Below, piece after piece: positions 1 to 4,787 of a DNA stretch of 5,857 bases. Position 1 is the first letter of the stretch; every line of letters starts with the position of its first letter. Both the position numbers and the translations under genes were made by a program. Source of the stretch: Deltaproteobacteria bacterium (GTDB lineage: Bacteria > Desulfobacterota > Binatia > UBA9968); the NCBI GenBank assembly GCA_023250495.1, contig JAHFAP010000208.1, forward strand, positions 1 to 5,857, written 5' to 3'. The notes beneath the pieces were generated by a model. It ran no database searches, was not told the origin of the DNA, and saw only the letters and a list, made by a program, of their open reading frames with translations.

Positions 1-2
1 AA

Positions 3-77
3 GAGACGGTCGTGGATCTCTACGGCGCAGTGCGGGACGCGTACCTGCAGAGCCGCGCCGCAAAGATCAGGCAATAG
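3..77 (+). CDS. C-terminal end of an unidentified protein (5' end outside window)
   Basis: An open frame runs from the window edge to a TAG at 75-77 and encodes 24 residues, ETVVDLYGAVRD followed by AYLQSRAAKIRQ. The composition is that of an ordinary soluble amphipathic C-terminal helix rich in Ala, Arg, Val and Leu. The frame uses GC-rich codons, as expected in this genome. The fragment is too short to assign to a family, and no function is claimed. No clear intrinsic terminator follows: the GC-rich stretch after the stop has no T-run. It is probably a genuine gene end, because the other plus-strand frames at the edge read less like protein, but the evidence is limited by length. Confidence 0.5.
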   Translation, partial: ETVVDLYGAVRDAYLQSRAAKIRQ

Positions 78-134
78 ACTCGCGCGCCGGCGGCGAATCG
101 TTGAATGAGCGGTGACACAGGAGGTGGGTGTGTG

Positions 135-305
135 ATGAATTTCGATCATGACATGGTTACCGAACTCCATTACCCGGAGCGCCAGCTCCGCTGCAGCCCG
201 GGCCGAAATGGCGGCAATGGCGGGCAAGAGTCTTACAGCGAGAAGCGTTCGAAGGGATGGAGGCTATCATGCCCGCGGTCACCGCGCGCGATTGCCTCAT
301 TGTGA
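135..305 (+). CDS. Possible small ORF with strong ribosome binding site; may be a decayed gene start
   Basis: An ATG at 135 is preceded by a near-perfect Shine-Dalgarno sequence, AGGAGGTG at 119-126, with an 8-base spacer. The frame runs 56 codons to a stop at 303-305. The first residues (MNFDHDMVTELHYPERQ) read like protein. The rest is rich in Arg, Ser, Gly and Cys and looks like out-of-frame translation of GC-rich DNA. No domain, signal peptide or membrane segment is visible and no family is recognised. Either this is a short peptide gene, or the start of a longer gene whose frame was lost soon after the start. The sigma-54 activator relic downstream lies in a different frame, which fits a decayed region but does not prove the two were one gene. 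Confidence 0.25.
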   Translation: MNFDHDMVTELHYPERQLRCSPGRNGGNGGQESYSEKRSKGWRLSCPRSPRAIASL

Positions 306-325
306 GTGTGAGCGCCAGGATGCAT

Positions 326-409
326 CGTCCGGTGGAGTTGGCCCGGGGCGGGACGGCCTCACTCGACGAGGTTGGTGATATTTCCCCGGAACTTCAAATC
401 AAATTGCGC
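326..409 (+). pseudogene. Relic of a sigma-54-dependent transcriptional activator (AAA+ Walker B region)
   Basis: Read from 326, the sequence gives RPVELARGGTASLDEVGDIS followed by PELQIKLR. This closely resembles the Walker B segment of NtrC-family activators (PF00158), normally of the form GRFELAxGGTLFLDEVGDLSPELQIKLLR. The Walker B aspartate and glutamate (LDEVGD) are kept, but the usual hydrophobic LFL before them has become ASL. After 409 the reading turns into RTERYHDRSNERKEHGL, ending at 460, which may be a shortened remnant of the following LLRxLQERExxRVGSNE stretch. No GAFTGA loop, Walker A, receiver or helix-turn-helix part is visible, and a full protein would need hundreds more codons. 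It is therefore a fragment. The family match rests on about 28 residues, but they are among the most distinctive in the family. Confidence 0.5.
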
Positions 410-463
410 ACGGAAAGATACCACGACCGGAGCAACGAAAGGAAGGAACACGGGCTGTAAAAA

Positions 464-477
464 CCGGATCAATCCGG
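464..477. repeat. Short perfect inverted repeat
   Basis: CCGGA at 464-468 and TCCGG at 473-477 can form a 5-bp hairpin with a TCAA loop; the whole 14-base stretch is nearly palindromic (CCGGAT CA ATCCGG). No T-run follows on either strand, so it is not a classical terminator. It follows immediately after the end of the vestigial region. Confidence 0.3.
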
Positions 478-540
478 CCCCACGTGAAAAAGAAGCGGCC
501 CTTTCAACCGCCCAACCCGTTAGCCACCCAACCTAACTCA

Positions 541-560
541 GCGCCTAGCCATTTAGGCGC
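541..560. terminator. Stable hairpin, possible terminator or transcript-end structure
   Basis: GCGCCTA at 541-547 pairs perfectly with TAGGCGC at 554-560 around a 6-base loop, giving a 7-bp GC-rich stem. On the plus strand only a loose T-rich stretch follows, about 10-25 bases further on (TTACTTATATCTTTT). On the minus strand no T-run follows. It could stop transcription coming from the left before the small gene at 728. The lack of an adjacent U-tract keeps this tentative. Confidence 0.3.
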
Positions 561-727
561 CGAATCCGTTACTTATATCTTTTCTGCGGCGGTTTCGCCT
601 TAGATGCCAGCTTGGTTCCTTCTTAGCCCAACCCTATGAGTTCAGCCGATTGCATGGCATGCGCCTTGCTTCGTCTAAGGATATAGAGATCAAGGCCGAG
701 AGACACGGGACAGGAAGGAGGAAGCTC

Positions 728-904
728 ATGGAGAGGCAAGAAGCTCTGGAGACCACACTGGGGGATCTGGTTGCAGCGCTGACCGAAGAGGCTGCACCGT
801 ATGTCCACGACGATCACGACGTCTATAAAGTGGTTGCTTTCATGCTCACGCATCTCTTGAATCGCTCGGGCACAGCCTCAAGAAGCTGGCAATACTGGCA
901 GTAG
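728..904 (+). CDS. Small conserved-looking protein of unknown function (58 aa)
   Basis: The ATG at 728 is preceded by a textbook Shine-Dalgarno sequence, AAGGAGG at 715-721, six bases upstream. This makes it a far better start than the in-frame ATG at 650, which has no such site. The 58-residue product is acidic in its first half (residues 1-30, with ETTLGDLVAALTEEAAPYV), then carries a DDHDVYKVVAFMLTHLL segment that should form an amphipathic helix, and ends in an SRSWQYWQ tail with two tryptophans. There is no signal peptide and no clear membrane span, so it is probably cytoplasmic. I do not recognise a named family. The sharp ribosome binding site and protein-like composition argue that it is real. 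It stands alone, with gene-poor DNA on both sides and no obvious promoter or terminator. The overlapping minus-strand frame at 623-853 is its shadow. Confidence 0.6.
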   Translation: MERQEALETTLGDLVAALTEEAAPYVHDDHDVYKVVAFMLTHLLNRSGTASRSWQYWQ

Positions 905-1195
905 AGCGTCTCTTAGACCTCGCCCGTAGTGAGATCGAGAGTGGTCTTGCGAACGACGAATAAGCCGTTAGGACTTTTTCCCTTCAACAAGACGCGCCTT
1001 TTGTGTAAAGATCGTGAGCGATGGAAGCAGGAACAGCGGGCACCACTGACGTCGACGCCCATCTCGCGGCCGTTCCCGATGTCGTCGAACCCCTGTGAAT
1101 CAGCCATGCCCGTAGGAACCTATAGCGACACGCTCCAGCATTCCGGCTTCCGTGCGGGGCTTTTTAAGACTGGCTGCGTATTGGTTGAAAAAAAC
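905..1195. other. Intergenic stretch between small plus-strand gene and tRNA-Thr
   Basis: About 290 bases without a well-supported gene. It contains a weak minus-strand ORF (913-1107, listed separately). Next to the tRNA 3' end is a run of seven T on the minus strand (plus-strand A run at 1188-1194), which may help end the tRNA transcript. No RNA gene or strong repeat is visible. Confidence 0.5.
913..1107 (-). CDS. Weak candidate small ORF downstream of tRNA-Thr
   Basis: An ATG-initiated minus-strand frame of 64 residues lies just downstream of the tRNA. Its C-terminal part (KGKSPNGLFVVRKTTLDLTT, then GEV) reads like natural protein. The N-terminal half (MADSQGFDDIGNGREMG, then a Cys/Arg/Ser-rich stretch) is less convincing. 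No Shine-Dalgarno sequence precedes the ATG and no family is recognised. It could be a real small gene, the degenerate tail of a larger one, or chance. Homologues sharing the C-terminal half would decide. Confidence 0.22.
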   Translation of the reverse strand: MADSQGFDDIGNGREMGVDVSGARCSCFHRSRSLHKRRVLLKGKSPNGLFVVRKTTLDLTTGEV

Positions 1196-1271
<76 letters not shown>

Positions 1272-1333
1272 TCACGACGAGACGGAAAACCGAGTTTAGG
1301 TGCGAACGTGGACAAAAGGAATTCGCCGGGTAT

Positions 1334-1361
1334 ATTATCAAACAAATCCGCCAATCTACAA
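1334..1361 (-). promoter_or_regulatory. Probable promoter for tRNA-Thr
   Basis: On the minus strand, TTGTAG (plus 1356-1361) is followed after 16 bases by GATAAT (plus 1334-1339), matching 3 of 6 and 5 of 6 bases of the sigma-70 -35 and -10 consensus. The -10 box lies about 60 bases before the tRNA 5' end, leaving a short leader. It sits in the gap between the phosphoesterase stop and the tRNA, so the tRNA need not depend on read-through. Confidence 0.4.
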
Positions 1362-1385
1362 GCCGCCGAGTCTCGAAAAACTCCG

Positions 1386-2306
1386 TCACCTCCAGATGCC
1401 TGTTATGGGCTCTGCCTTCTTGTCATTCTCGGTTAGCGTCCCCAAGCCAAGCCCCACCTCGATGGTCTTGAGCAGGTTATAAACATTGTAGTGTTTATCA
1501 GAAACTTTGCCGGGGACCACACTGTTGCCGTAGAGCACAGTATAGATATGATTTCTACCACCGCCGAACTTTTCCGCCCTACCCTCATCAAAGGTGACTA
1601 CAAAGAGCATGTCCTTCATGAATTGGGAATTCTCCCGGTCGATCAGCGGACTAAACGTTTCCTTGAGCCAATGCTCGGCTTGCGCAAGGCGATTGCCATG
1701 CCCGCTATCGGGGTTGTTTGGAATGAATAGGGAGAATGAGTGTAATCCATTCTGATTAATGTCCCTCTGCAGCTCAGAGGCGGGAACGATAAACTTGCAC
1801 CGCTCCGGGTTCTCCCGAATGTTCCTGAAGACGATGAAAGGCTGGTGCCGGCGCACATAGTGGGTCCCGGGATCTGGCGATTTGCTCCCCGCGAAGCAGT
1901 GACCGGGGTAGTCCTCGGCATAGGATTTCCAGGTCAAGCCCTTTTCTTCGAGCAAATCCACGATCGTCCTACCGTCTACGCTCTTCACGTTATCAAGTTG
2001 CGCCCCATGGGTATCGCCAGAAACCATCGCGATGTAGTTGGGCAAAGACGGATGAGTCAACGCAAAGAAGTTACTTAGGTAAGCCCCGTTTTCCTTAAGC
2101 CGGCTAAAGTACGGCTGGTTGAGCACGTCTTCGGCCTCTGCATTCTCAAACACGACAATGAAAACCTTTTGGAACGAAGGCTTCCCGGATGAAACCCCAA
2201 GGGCAGCAGAAGTCTGCGCCCCTCCCGCGGGCCGGATCGGAAGTGGCCAAAGGCCAACCGTTAGCACAAATAAAACGATCATGCTTACGTTCGTCTTACG
2301 GCTCAT
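1386..2306 (-). CDS. Secreted phosphoesterase / acid phosphatase-like protein (PF04185 family)
   Basis: The 306-residue product probably hydrolyses phosphate esters outside the cytoplasm; the family includes phospholipase C-like and acid phosphatase enzymes, and the substrate here is unknown. The N-terminus has basic residues (MSRKTN), a hydrophobic core at about residues 8-23, then a small-residue stretch ending near AGGA at 27-30, a likely Sec signal with no lipobox cysteine. Family motifs follow in order: KVFIVVFENAE (47-57), THPSLPNYIAMVSGDTHG (starting near residue 84), KSYAEDYPGHC, FSLFIPNNPDSGHGN, and a late VTFDEG. The length suits a compact bacterial member. The ATG at 2306 is preferred because GGAG (plus 2313-2316) lies six bases upstream; the in-frame TTG at 2318 overlaps that site. 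Sampled GC is about 50-53 percent, below the 75-77 percent seen in parts of thiG. The gene lies between the intact tRNA-Thr and a partial copy of it, suggesting acquisition as a cassette. Confidence 0.88.
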   Translation of the reverse strand: MSRKTNVSMIVLFVLTVGLWPLPIRPAGGAQTSAALGVSSGKPSFQKVFIVVFENAEAEDVLNQPYFSRLKENGAYLSNFFALTHPSLPNYIAMVSGDTHGAQLDNVKSVDGRTIVDLLEEKGLTWKSYAEDYPGHCFAGSKSPDPGTHYVRRHQPFIVFRNIRENPERCKFIVPASELQRDINQNGLHSFSLFIPNNPDSGHGNRLAQAEHWLKETFSPLIDRENSQFMKDMLFVVTFDEGRAEKFGGGRNHIYTVLYGNSVVPGKVSDKHYNVYNLLKTIEVGLGLGTLTENDKKAEPITGIWR

Positions 2307-2395
2307 GTTCGACTCCAATCACAACTCTGAATTTCAAAGCCTTCAAGCCCAATGCTCGGTTCCGCGTCTCGCTCAATATACGACTCGTGATTCCC

Positions 2396-2423
2396 ATTCT
2401 AATGGACCAGAAAAAAAACGCAA
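2396..2423 (-). promoter_or_regulatory. Possible promoter for the phosphoesterase gene
   Basis: On the minus strand, TTGCGT (plus 2418-2423) and TAGAAT (plus 2396-2401) are separated by 16 bases, a weak -35 and a good -10 match. They lie in AT-rich DNA (19 of 60 bases are G or C at 2401-2460) about 90 bases before the chosen start. No operator repeat or pho-box-like direct repeat was recognised. Confidence 0.3.
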
Positions 2424-2499
2424 TTCACGTGTTTATAACATACTCAAATGAAAAGCATGATGACCGATCAACTTGCCGGCGGAGATGAGATTGTGAACG

Positions 2500-2532
2500 A
2501 GTTGCTCTACCGACTGGGCTACGGTGGCTCAC
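2500..2532 (-). repeat. Degenerate copy of the tRNA-Thr 5' half (direct repeat of 1243-1275)
   Basis: This stretch matches 1243-1275 at 31 of 33 positions. It covers the tRNA acceptor 5' strand, D arm and start of the anticodon stem, plus the GTGAG leader. The two differences (plus 2517 and 2522) break a D-stem pair (U12 to C12) and change acceptor position 7. No anticodon stem closure, T arm or acceptor 3' strand follows, so it is a non-functional half. The leader supplies the TGA stop (2529-2531) of the upstream membrane protein gene. The two copies lie in the same orientation and enclose the phosphoesterase gene, as an integration scar or duplication would. Confidence 0.85.
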
Positions 2533-2834
2533 TGAGGTTTGAGGAAGTGAAACATAGTAGCGATCACGAACGAGCCGAGATAGGCGGCCAGCATGTCGAA
2601 GATAAGCCACAAGCCGGCAACCTGGTCGAGAGTTTCTTTAAGACCGAAGTAGCGGATAGCGAACTGTCCGAGAAAAGAGCCCAGCACGCCCACGAAGAAG
2701 TAACCGGCGATGTTTGCCTTTTCCCCATGCGCGACCGTTTTGCTGGCGAGAAATCCAGTGATCAAAGCGACGACCGCGGCCGCCAGGAGATTTTCCTGGA
2801 AGTATCGCAAAACCTCTGCGGCGATCTCTCTCAT
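2529..2834 (-). CDS. Small three-helix membrane protein, resembles YeaQ/YmgE (transglycosylase-associated) family
   Basis: The 101-residue product has three hydrophobic segments at about residues 16-34, 42-60 and 72-97, with a short charged N-terminus (MREIAAEVLRYFQEN), so it should lie in the inner membrane. The first loop (ITGFLASKTVAHGEKANIAG) and the glycine-rich second helix (FVGVLGSFLGQ) resemble the GlsB/YeaQ/YmgE group (PF04226), small stress-associated proteins with no proven enzymatic role. The family call is by pattern only. The ATG at 2834 is four bases after the thiE stop, with AAAGG (plus 2844-2848) nine bases upstream inside the thiE end, so it is very likely co-transcribed and translationally coupled with the thiamine genes. 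Its stop codon lies in the tRNA-like repeat. Whether it serves thiamine metabolism or merely shares the transcript cannot be told; it does not look like a thiamine transporter such as ThiT or YuaJ. Confidence 0.75.
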   Translation of the reverse strand: MREIAAEVLRYFQENLLAAAVVALITGFLASKTVAHGEKANIAGYFFVGVLGSFLGQFAIRYFGLKETLDQVAGLWLIFDMLAAYLGSFVIATMFHFLKPQ

Positions 2835-2838
2835 CCGC

Positions 2839-3471
2839 TTATGCCTTTAGCCGGCGGAGAATCTCTTGCGAGGCTGCCAGGGGTTCCTCAGCGCTCATCA
2901 CTGCGGAAATCAGGGCGACCCCGCGCGCACCGGTCCTTTTTACCTCGGCGATATTCTCCGGCTTGACTCCTCCAATAGCATAAACGGGAAGGGAAATTTT
3001 TCCCACTACTTCCTTCAACGGCCCAGGGCCTTGCGGTTTTCCATGCGCGGCCTTGGAGGGCGTGAAATAGACCGGGCCGAACAGAATAAAATCGGCGCCT
3101 GCCCGCTCCGCCTCTAATGCCTCTTTCATTGAGTGAGTAGATGCGCCGATCAGCTTTTTGTCGCCAACCAGTTCCCGGGCAGCGCCGACGGGCATGGAGC
3201 CGCTCCCCAATTGAACTCCATCCGCATCGACCGCCAGCGCAACATCGAGGCGGTCGTTGATAAAGAGACCCGCGTCGCAGCGCGCGCAGAGCGCTTTGAG
3301 TTTCTCCGCCAGAGCGTAGAGCTCCCTGCCGCTCAAATCCTTCTCGCGCAACTGGACCGCCTTGACTCCGCCGGCAAGCGCTTGCTCGACAACCCAAAGC
3401 AGCTCCCGACGCCGCGTCTGCTGGCGGTCGGTAATGAGGTAAAGATCGAACTCAGGGGAGGGCCTTAGCAC
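2839..3471 (-). CDS. thiE: ThiE/TenI-family protein: thiamine-phosphate synthase or thiazole tautomerase
   Basis: A 210-residue TIM-barrel protein of the usual ThiE length. ThiE couples HMP pyrophosphate with carboxythiazole phosphate to give thiamine phosphate; TenI aromatises the thiazole made by ThiG. Motifs in order are YLITDR (11-16), VQLREKDL (39-46), FINDRLDVAL (70-79), DGVQLGSGSMP (84-94), IGASTHS (108-114), FGPVYFTPSK (131-140) and YAIGGV (164-169). Compared with B. subtilis ThiE, equivalents of Q57, R59, K61, N92, D93, S130, T156 and K159 are present as Q40, R42, K44, N72, D73, S111, T137 and K140. The Mg-binding D112, in the usual GQED motif, is replaced by S92. The SGS stretch and the preceding VQL resemble TenI. 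The GTG start at 3471 directly follows the thiG stop with no gap, implying coupling. In an operon with thiS and thiG either role fits; ThiE is the conventional call. Confidence 0.85.
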   Translation of the reverse strand: MLRPSPEFDLYLITDRQQTRRRELLWVVEQALAGGVKAVQLREKDLSGRELYALAEKLKALCARCDAGLFINDRLDVALAVDADGVQLGSGSMPVGAARELVGDKKLIGASTHSMKEALEAERAGADFILFGPVYFTPSKAAHGKPQGPGPLKEVVGKISLPVYAIGGVKPENIAEVKRTGARGVALISAVMSAEEPLAASQEILRRLKA

Positions 3472-4245
3472 TTAACCCAGAATGCCATCCAGCGGACTGG
3501 AGGCAGTCGCGTACAGTTTTTTCGGAATGCGGCCGGCCAGAAAAGCCTTCCTTCCCGCCTCCACGGCGAGCTTCATCGCTTCCGCCATCAGGATTGGCTC
3601 CTTGGCGCCGGCGATGGCGCTGTTCATCAGCACTCCGTCGCAACCGATCTCCATGGCCACCGCGGCGTCCGAGGCGGTTCCGACTCCAGCGTCGACGATC
3701 ACCGGCGCCGTGGCGTGCTCCAGAATGATTCTAATGTTGTAGGGATTGCGAATCCCCAGACCCGAGCCGATGGGCGCGGCCAGGGGCATCACCGCGGCGC
3801 AGCCCATCTCCTGGAGTTTCTTTGCCGTGACCGGGTCGTCGTGAATATAGGGCAAAACCACAAATCCTTCCTTGATCAGGATGCGCGCGGCCTCGAGCGT
3901 GGCCGGGATGTCCGGAAAAAGCGTCCGCTCATCTCCGATGACTTCCAGCTTGACCATGTTGCCGACTCCGGCCTCGCGCGCCAAGCGGCAGGTGCGCACG
4001 GCGTCGTCGGCCGTGTAGCAGCCTGCGGTATTGGGCAGGATGGCGTATTTTTTCGGATCCAGATAGTCCAGCAGATTTTCTTTGCTGGGATCGGTGATAT
4101 TGACCCGGCGCACGGCCACGGTCACAATCTCCGCCCCCGAGGCCTCGATCGCCCTTTGGGTCTCGCGGAAATCTTTATATTTCCCCGTCCCGACGATGAG
4201 ACGCGACCGGTAAGTTCTGTCAGCCAGCTTGAATAGGTCGTTCAT
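3472..4245 (-). CDS. thiG: Thiazole synthase
   Basis: ThiG forms the thiazole phosphate ring of thiamine in the cytoplasm from deoxyxylulose 5-phosphate, a glycine-derived imine and sulfur donated by ThiS thiocarboxylate. The 257-residue product has the family's full length and landmarks: SRLIVGTGKY (14-23), TVAVRRVNI (42-50), LPNTAGCYTADDAVRTCRLA (70-89), and the NMVKLEVIGD segment at 96-105. That segment holds the Schiff-base lysine K99 and the nearby E101. Further on are VLPYIHDDP (130-138), MPLAAPIGSGLGIRNP (153-168) and VIVDAGVGT (182-190), including D185, equivalent to the catalytic aspartate of B. subtilis ThiG. The ATG at 4245 has AGAGGTG (plus 4251-4257) five bases upstream, overlapping the thiS stop. 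No thiH or thiO lies nearby, so the imine source must be encoded elsewhere. Confidence 0.97.
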   Translation of the reverse strand: MNDLFKLADRTYRSRLIVGTGKYKDFRETQRAIEASGAEIVTVAVRRVNITDPSKENLLDYLDPKKYAILPNTAGCYTADDAVRTCRLAREAGVGNMVKLEVIGDERTLFPDIPATLEAARILIKEGFVVLPYIHDDPVTAKKLQEMGCAAVMPLAAPIGSGLGIRNPYNIRIILEHATAPVIVDAGVGTASDAAVAMEIGCDGVLMNSAIAGAKEPILMAEAMKLAVEAGRKAFLAGRIPKKLYATASSPLDGILG

Positions 4246-4256
4246 TTTTTCACCTC

Positions 4257-4457
4257 TTATCCTCCGCCGACAAAGTGGACGATCTCAACCGCGTCGCCTT
4301 CCTTGAGAAATGTCGCCTCGTGCGCGTCGCGCGCAAGGACGTCGCGGTTCAGTTCCACAACCGCTCTGCCGGGACGGATTCCTAGCTCCTCGAGCAGTAG
4401 CGCTACGCTGAGCCCCTCTTTGATCTCCCTCTTCTCGCCGTTGATCTGAACGATCAT
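4257..4457 (-). CDS. thiS: Sulfur carrier protein ThiS
   Basis: ThiS is a ubiquitin-fold carrier whose C-terminal glycine is adenylated and converted to a thiocarboxylate, then passed to ThiG. The 66-residue reading begins MIVQINGEKREI, contains GLSVALLLEELGI (15-27), AVVELNRDVL (32-41) and FLKEGDAVEIVHFV, and ends in Gly-Gly-Gly, as required for activation. The ATG at 4457 gives the family's normal length. Longer in-frame starts at 4475 and 4490 would add residues encoded by the riboswitch terminator hairpin and are rejected. No strong Shine-Dalgarno sequence precedes the start; a seven-U tract ends five bases before it. The stop overlaps the thiG ribosome binding site. First gene of the operon. 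The activating enzyme ThiF is absent from the window. Confidence 0.94.
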   Translation of the reverse strand: MIVQINGEKREIKEGLSVALLLEELGIRPGRAVVELNRDVLARDAHEATFLKEGDAVEIVHFVGGG

Positions 4458-4462
4458 CCAAT

Positions 4463-4513
4463 AAAAAAACCGCATCCGACTTGACCACATCCAGTGGCCA
4501 GGGAATACGGTTT
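4463..4513 (-). terminator. Riboswitch-controlled intrinsic terminator before thiS
   Basis: On the minus strand, AAACCGTATTCC pairs with GGATGCGGTTT, with one G-U pair and one bulged T. An inner stem TGGCCAC/GTGGTCA closes a TGGAT loop, and seven T follow (plus 4463-4469). This is a strong rho-independent terminator immediately before the thiS start. Its 5' arm includes TTCCCT (plus 4500-4505), the exact complement of AGGGAA in the 3' strand of the TPP aptamer (plus 4559-4564). Pairing between them would disrupt both structures, giving a plausible antiterminator when TPP is scarce. Confidence 0.85.
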
Positions 4514-4555
4514 CAAGTTCGTCCCGTCGCTAAACCAAAGGGACTGTGACTCTCA

Positions 4556-4647
4556 CGCTTCCCTACGCCGGCACTATCCGGATCAGGTTCAGAGGGTTAC
4601 CTGCCTTAGGCAGGCTCTCAGTCCGCCTCCGGCGGACACCCCTAGCA
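4556..4647 (-). ncRNA. TPP riboswitch (THI element)
   Basis: The minus strand carries the conserved TPP aptamer. In order it shows the 5' AGGGGTG, a GTCCGCC/GGCGGAC stem, CTGAGA (plus 4616-4621), an extra CCTGCC/GGCAGG hairpin (plus 4600-4614), ACCCTCTGAACCTGATC, CCGG-ATAGTG-CCGG and GCGTAGGGAA. The CCGG/CCGG pair replaces the common CTGG/CCAG by compensating changes, which supports the fold. The outer stem closes through TGCT with AGCG. It lies about 100 bases before thiS, with a terminator between, so TPP binding should stop transcription of the thiSGE operon. Confidence 0.97.
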
Positions 4648-4655
4648 TCAAGACA

Positions 4656-4684
4656 CACCTAACAAATGGGTGGGGGCAAGTCAA
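4656..4684 (-). promoter_or_regulatory. Possible promoter for the thi operon
   Basis: On the minus strand, TTGACT (plus 4679-4684) matches the -35 consensus at 5 of 6 bases. After 17 bases comes TAGGTG (plus 4656-4661), a poor -10 match, placed so that transcription would start just before the riboswitch aptamer. The location is right and the -35 is good, but the -10 is weak. Confidence 0.35.
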
Positions 4685-4706
4685 ACCAAGTCCTCGCTTC
4701 GCTCGG

Positions 4707-4734
4707 AATCTCAAATCGCAGATTTCAAATCTCA
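4707..4734. repeat. Short AATCTCAAAT-type direct and inverted repeat
   Basis: The stretch AATCTCAAATC at 4707-4717 is followed by AGATTT-C-AAATCT (4720-4732), a near-continuous palindrome, then CTCAGAT. It lies upstream of the probable thi promoter. It looks like simple intergenic repeat sequence. No protein-binding motif was recognised. Confidence 0.4.
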
Positions 4735-4764
4735 GATAAACGGCTCAACGGCGGGATGCGAACG

Positions 4765-4781
4765 GACGGGGCGGCCCCGTC
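4765..4781 (-). terminator. GC-rich hairpin just after the CHAT gene
   Basis: GACGGGG (4765-4771) and CCCCGTC (4775-4781) form a perfect 7-bp stem with a 3-base loop, beginning seven bases downstream of the minus-strand stop at 4788. No T-run follows, so it may slow polymerase or protect the transcript end rather than act as a full intrinsic terminator. Confidence 0.4.
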
Positions 4782-4787
4782 AGCGCC

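Larger units (their letters stand above)
78..727. other. Gene-poor stretch with vestigial coding traces and hairpins
   Basis: No convincing full-length gene is visible on either strand in these 650 bases. The region holds a possible small ORF with a strong ribosome binding site (135-305), a relic of a sigma-54 activator (326-409, perhaps to about 457), and two perfect inverted repeats (464-477 and 541-560). The several overlapping short plus-strand frames are rich in Arg, Gly and Ser, typical of GC-rich non-coding or decayed DNA. Together this suggests eroded coding sequence between two plus-strand genes. Confidence 0.6.

Noticed and set aside
1276..2499. Annotated mobile element between the tRNA repeats
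   Set aside because: No integrase, transposase or terminal inverted repeats are visible, so the insertion is offered as a hypothesis rather than a mobile-element feature.
2455..2532. Second complete tRNA gene
   Set aside because: Only the 5' half is present; the anticodon stem does not close, no T arm or acceptor 3' strand follows, and a D-stem pair is broken.
2448..2966. Plus-strand ORF of 172 residues
   Set aside because: It is antisense to the membrane protein and thiE, whose frames have clear family motifs and operon spacing; its own translation has no recognisable domain.
3715..4236. Plus-strand ORF of 173 residues opposite thiG
   Set aside because: It is the antisense shadow of a well-conserved GC-rich gene; low-complexity His/Gly/Arg content and no start signal.
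4458..4490. N-terminally extended ThiS (77 residues)
   Set aside because: The extra residues come from the terminator hairpin and U-tract, and the extension exceeds normal ThiS length.
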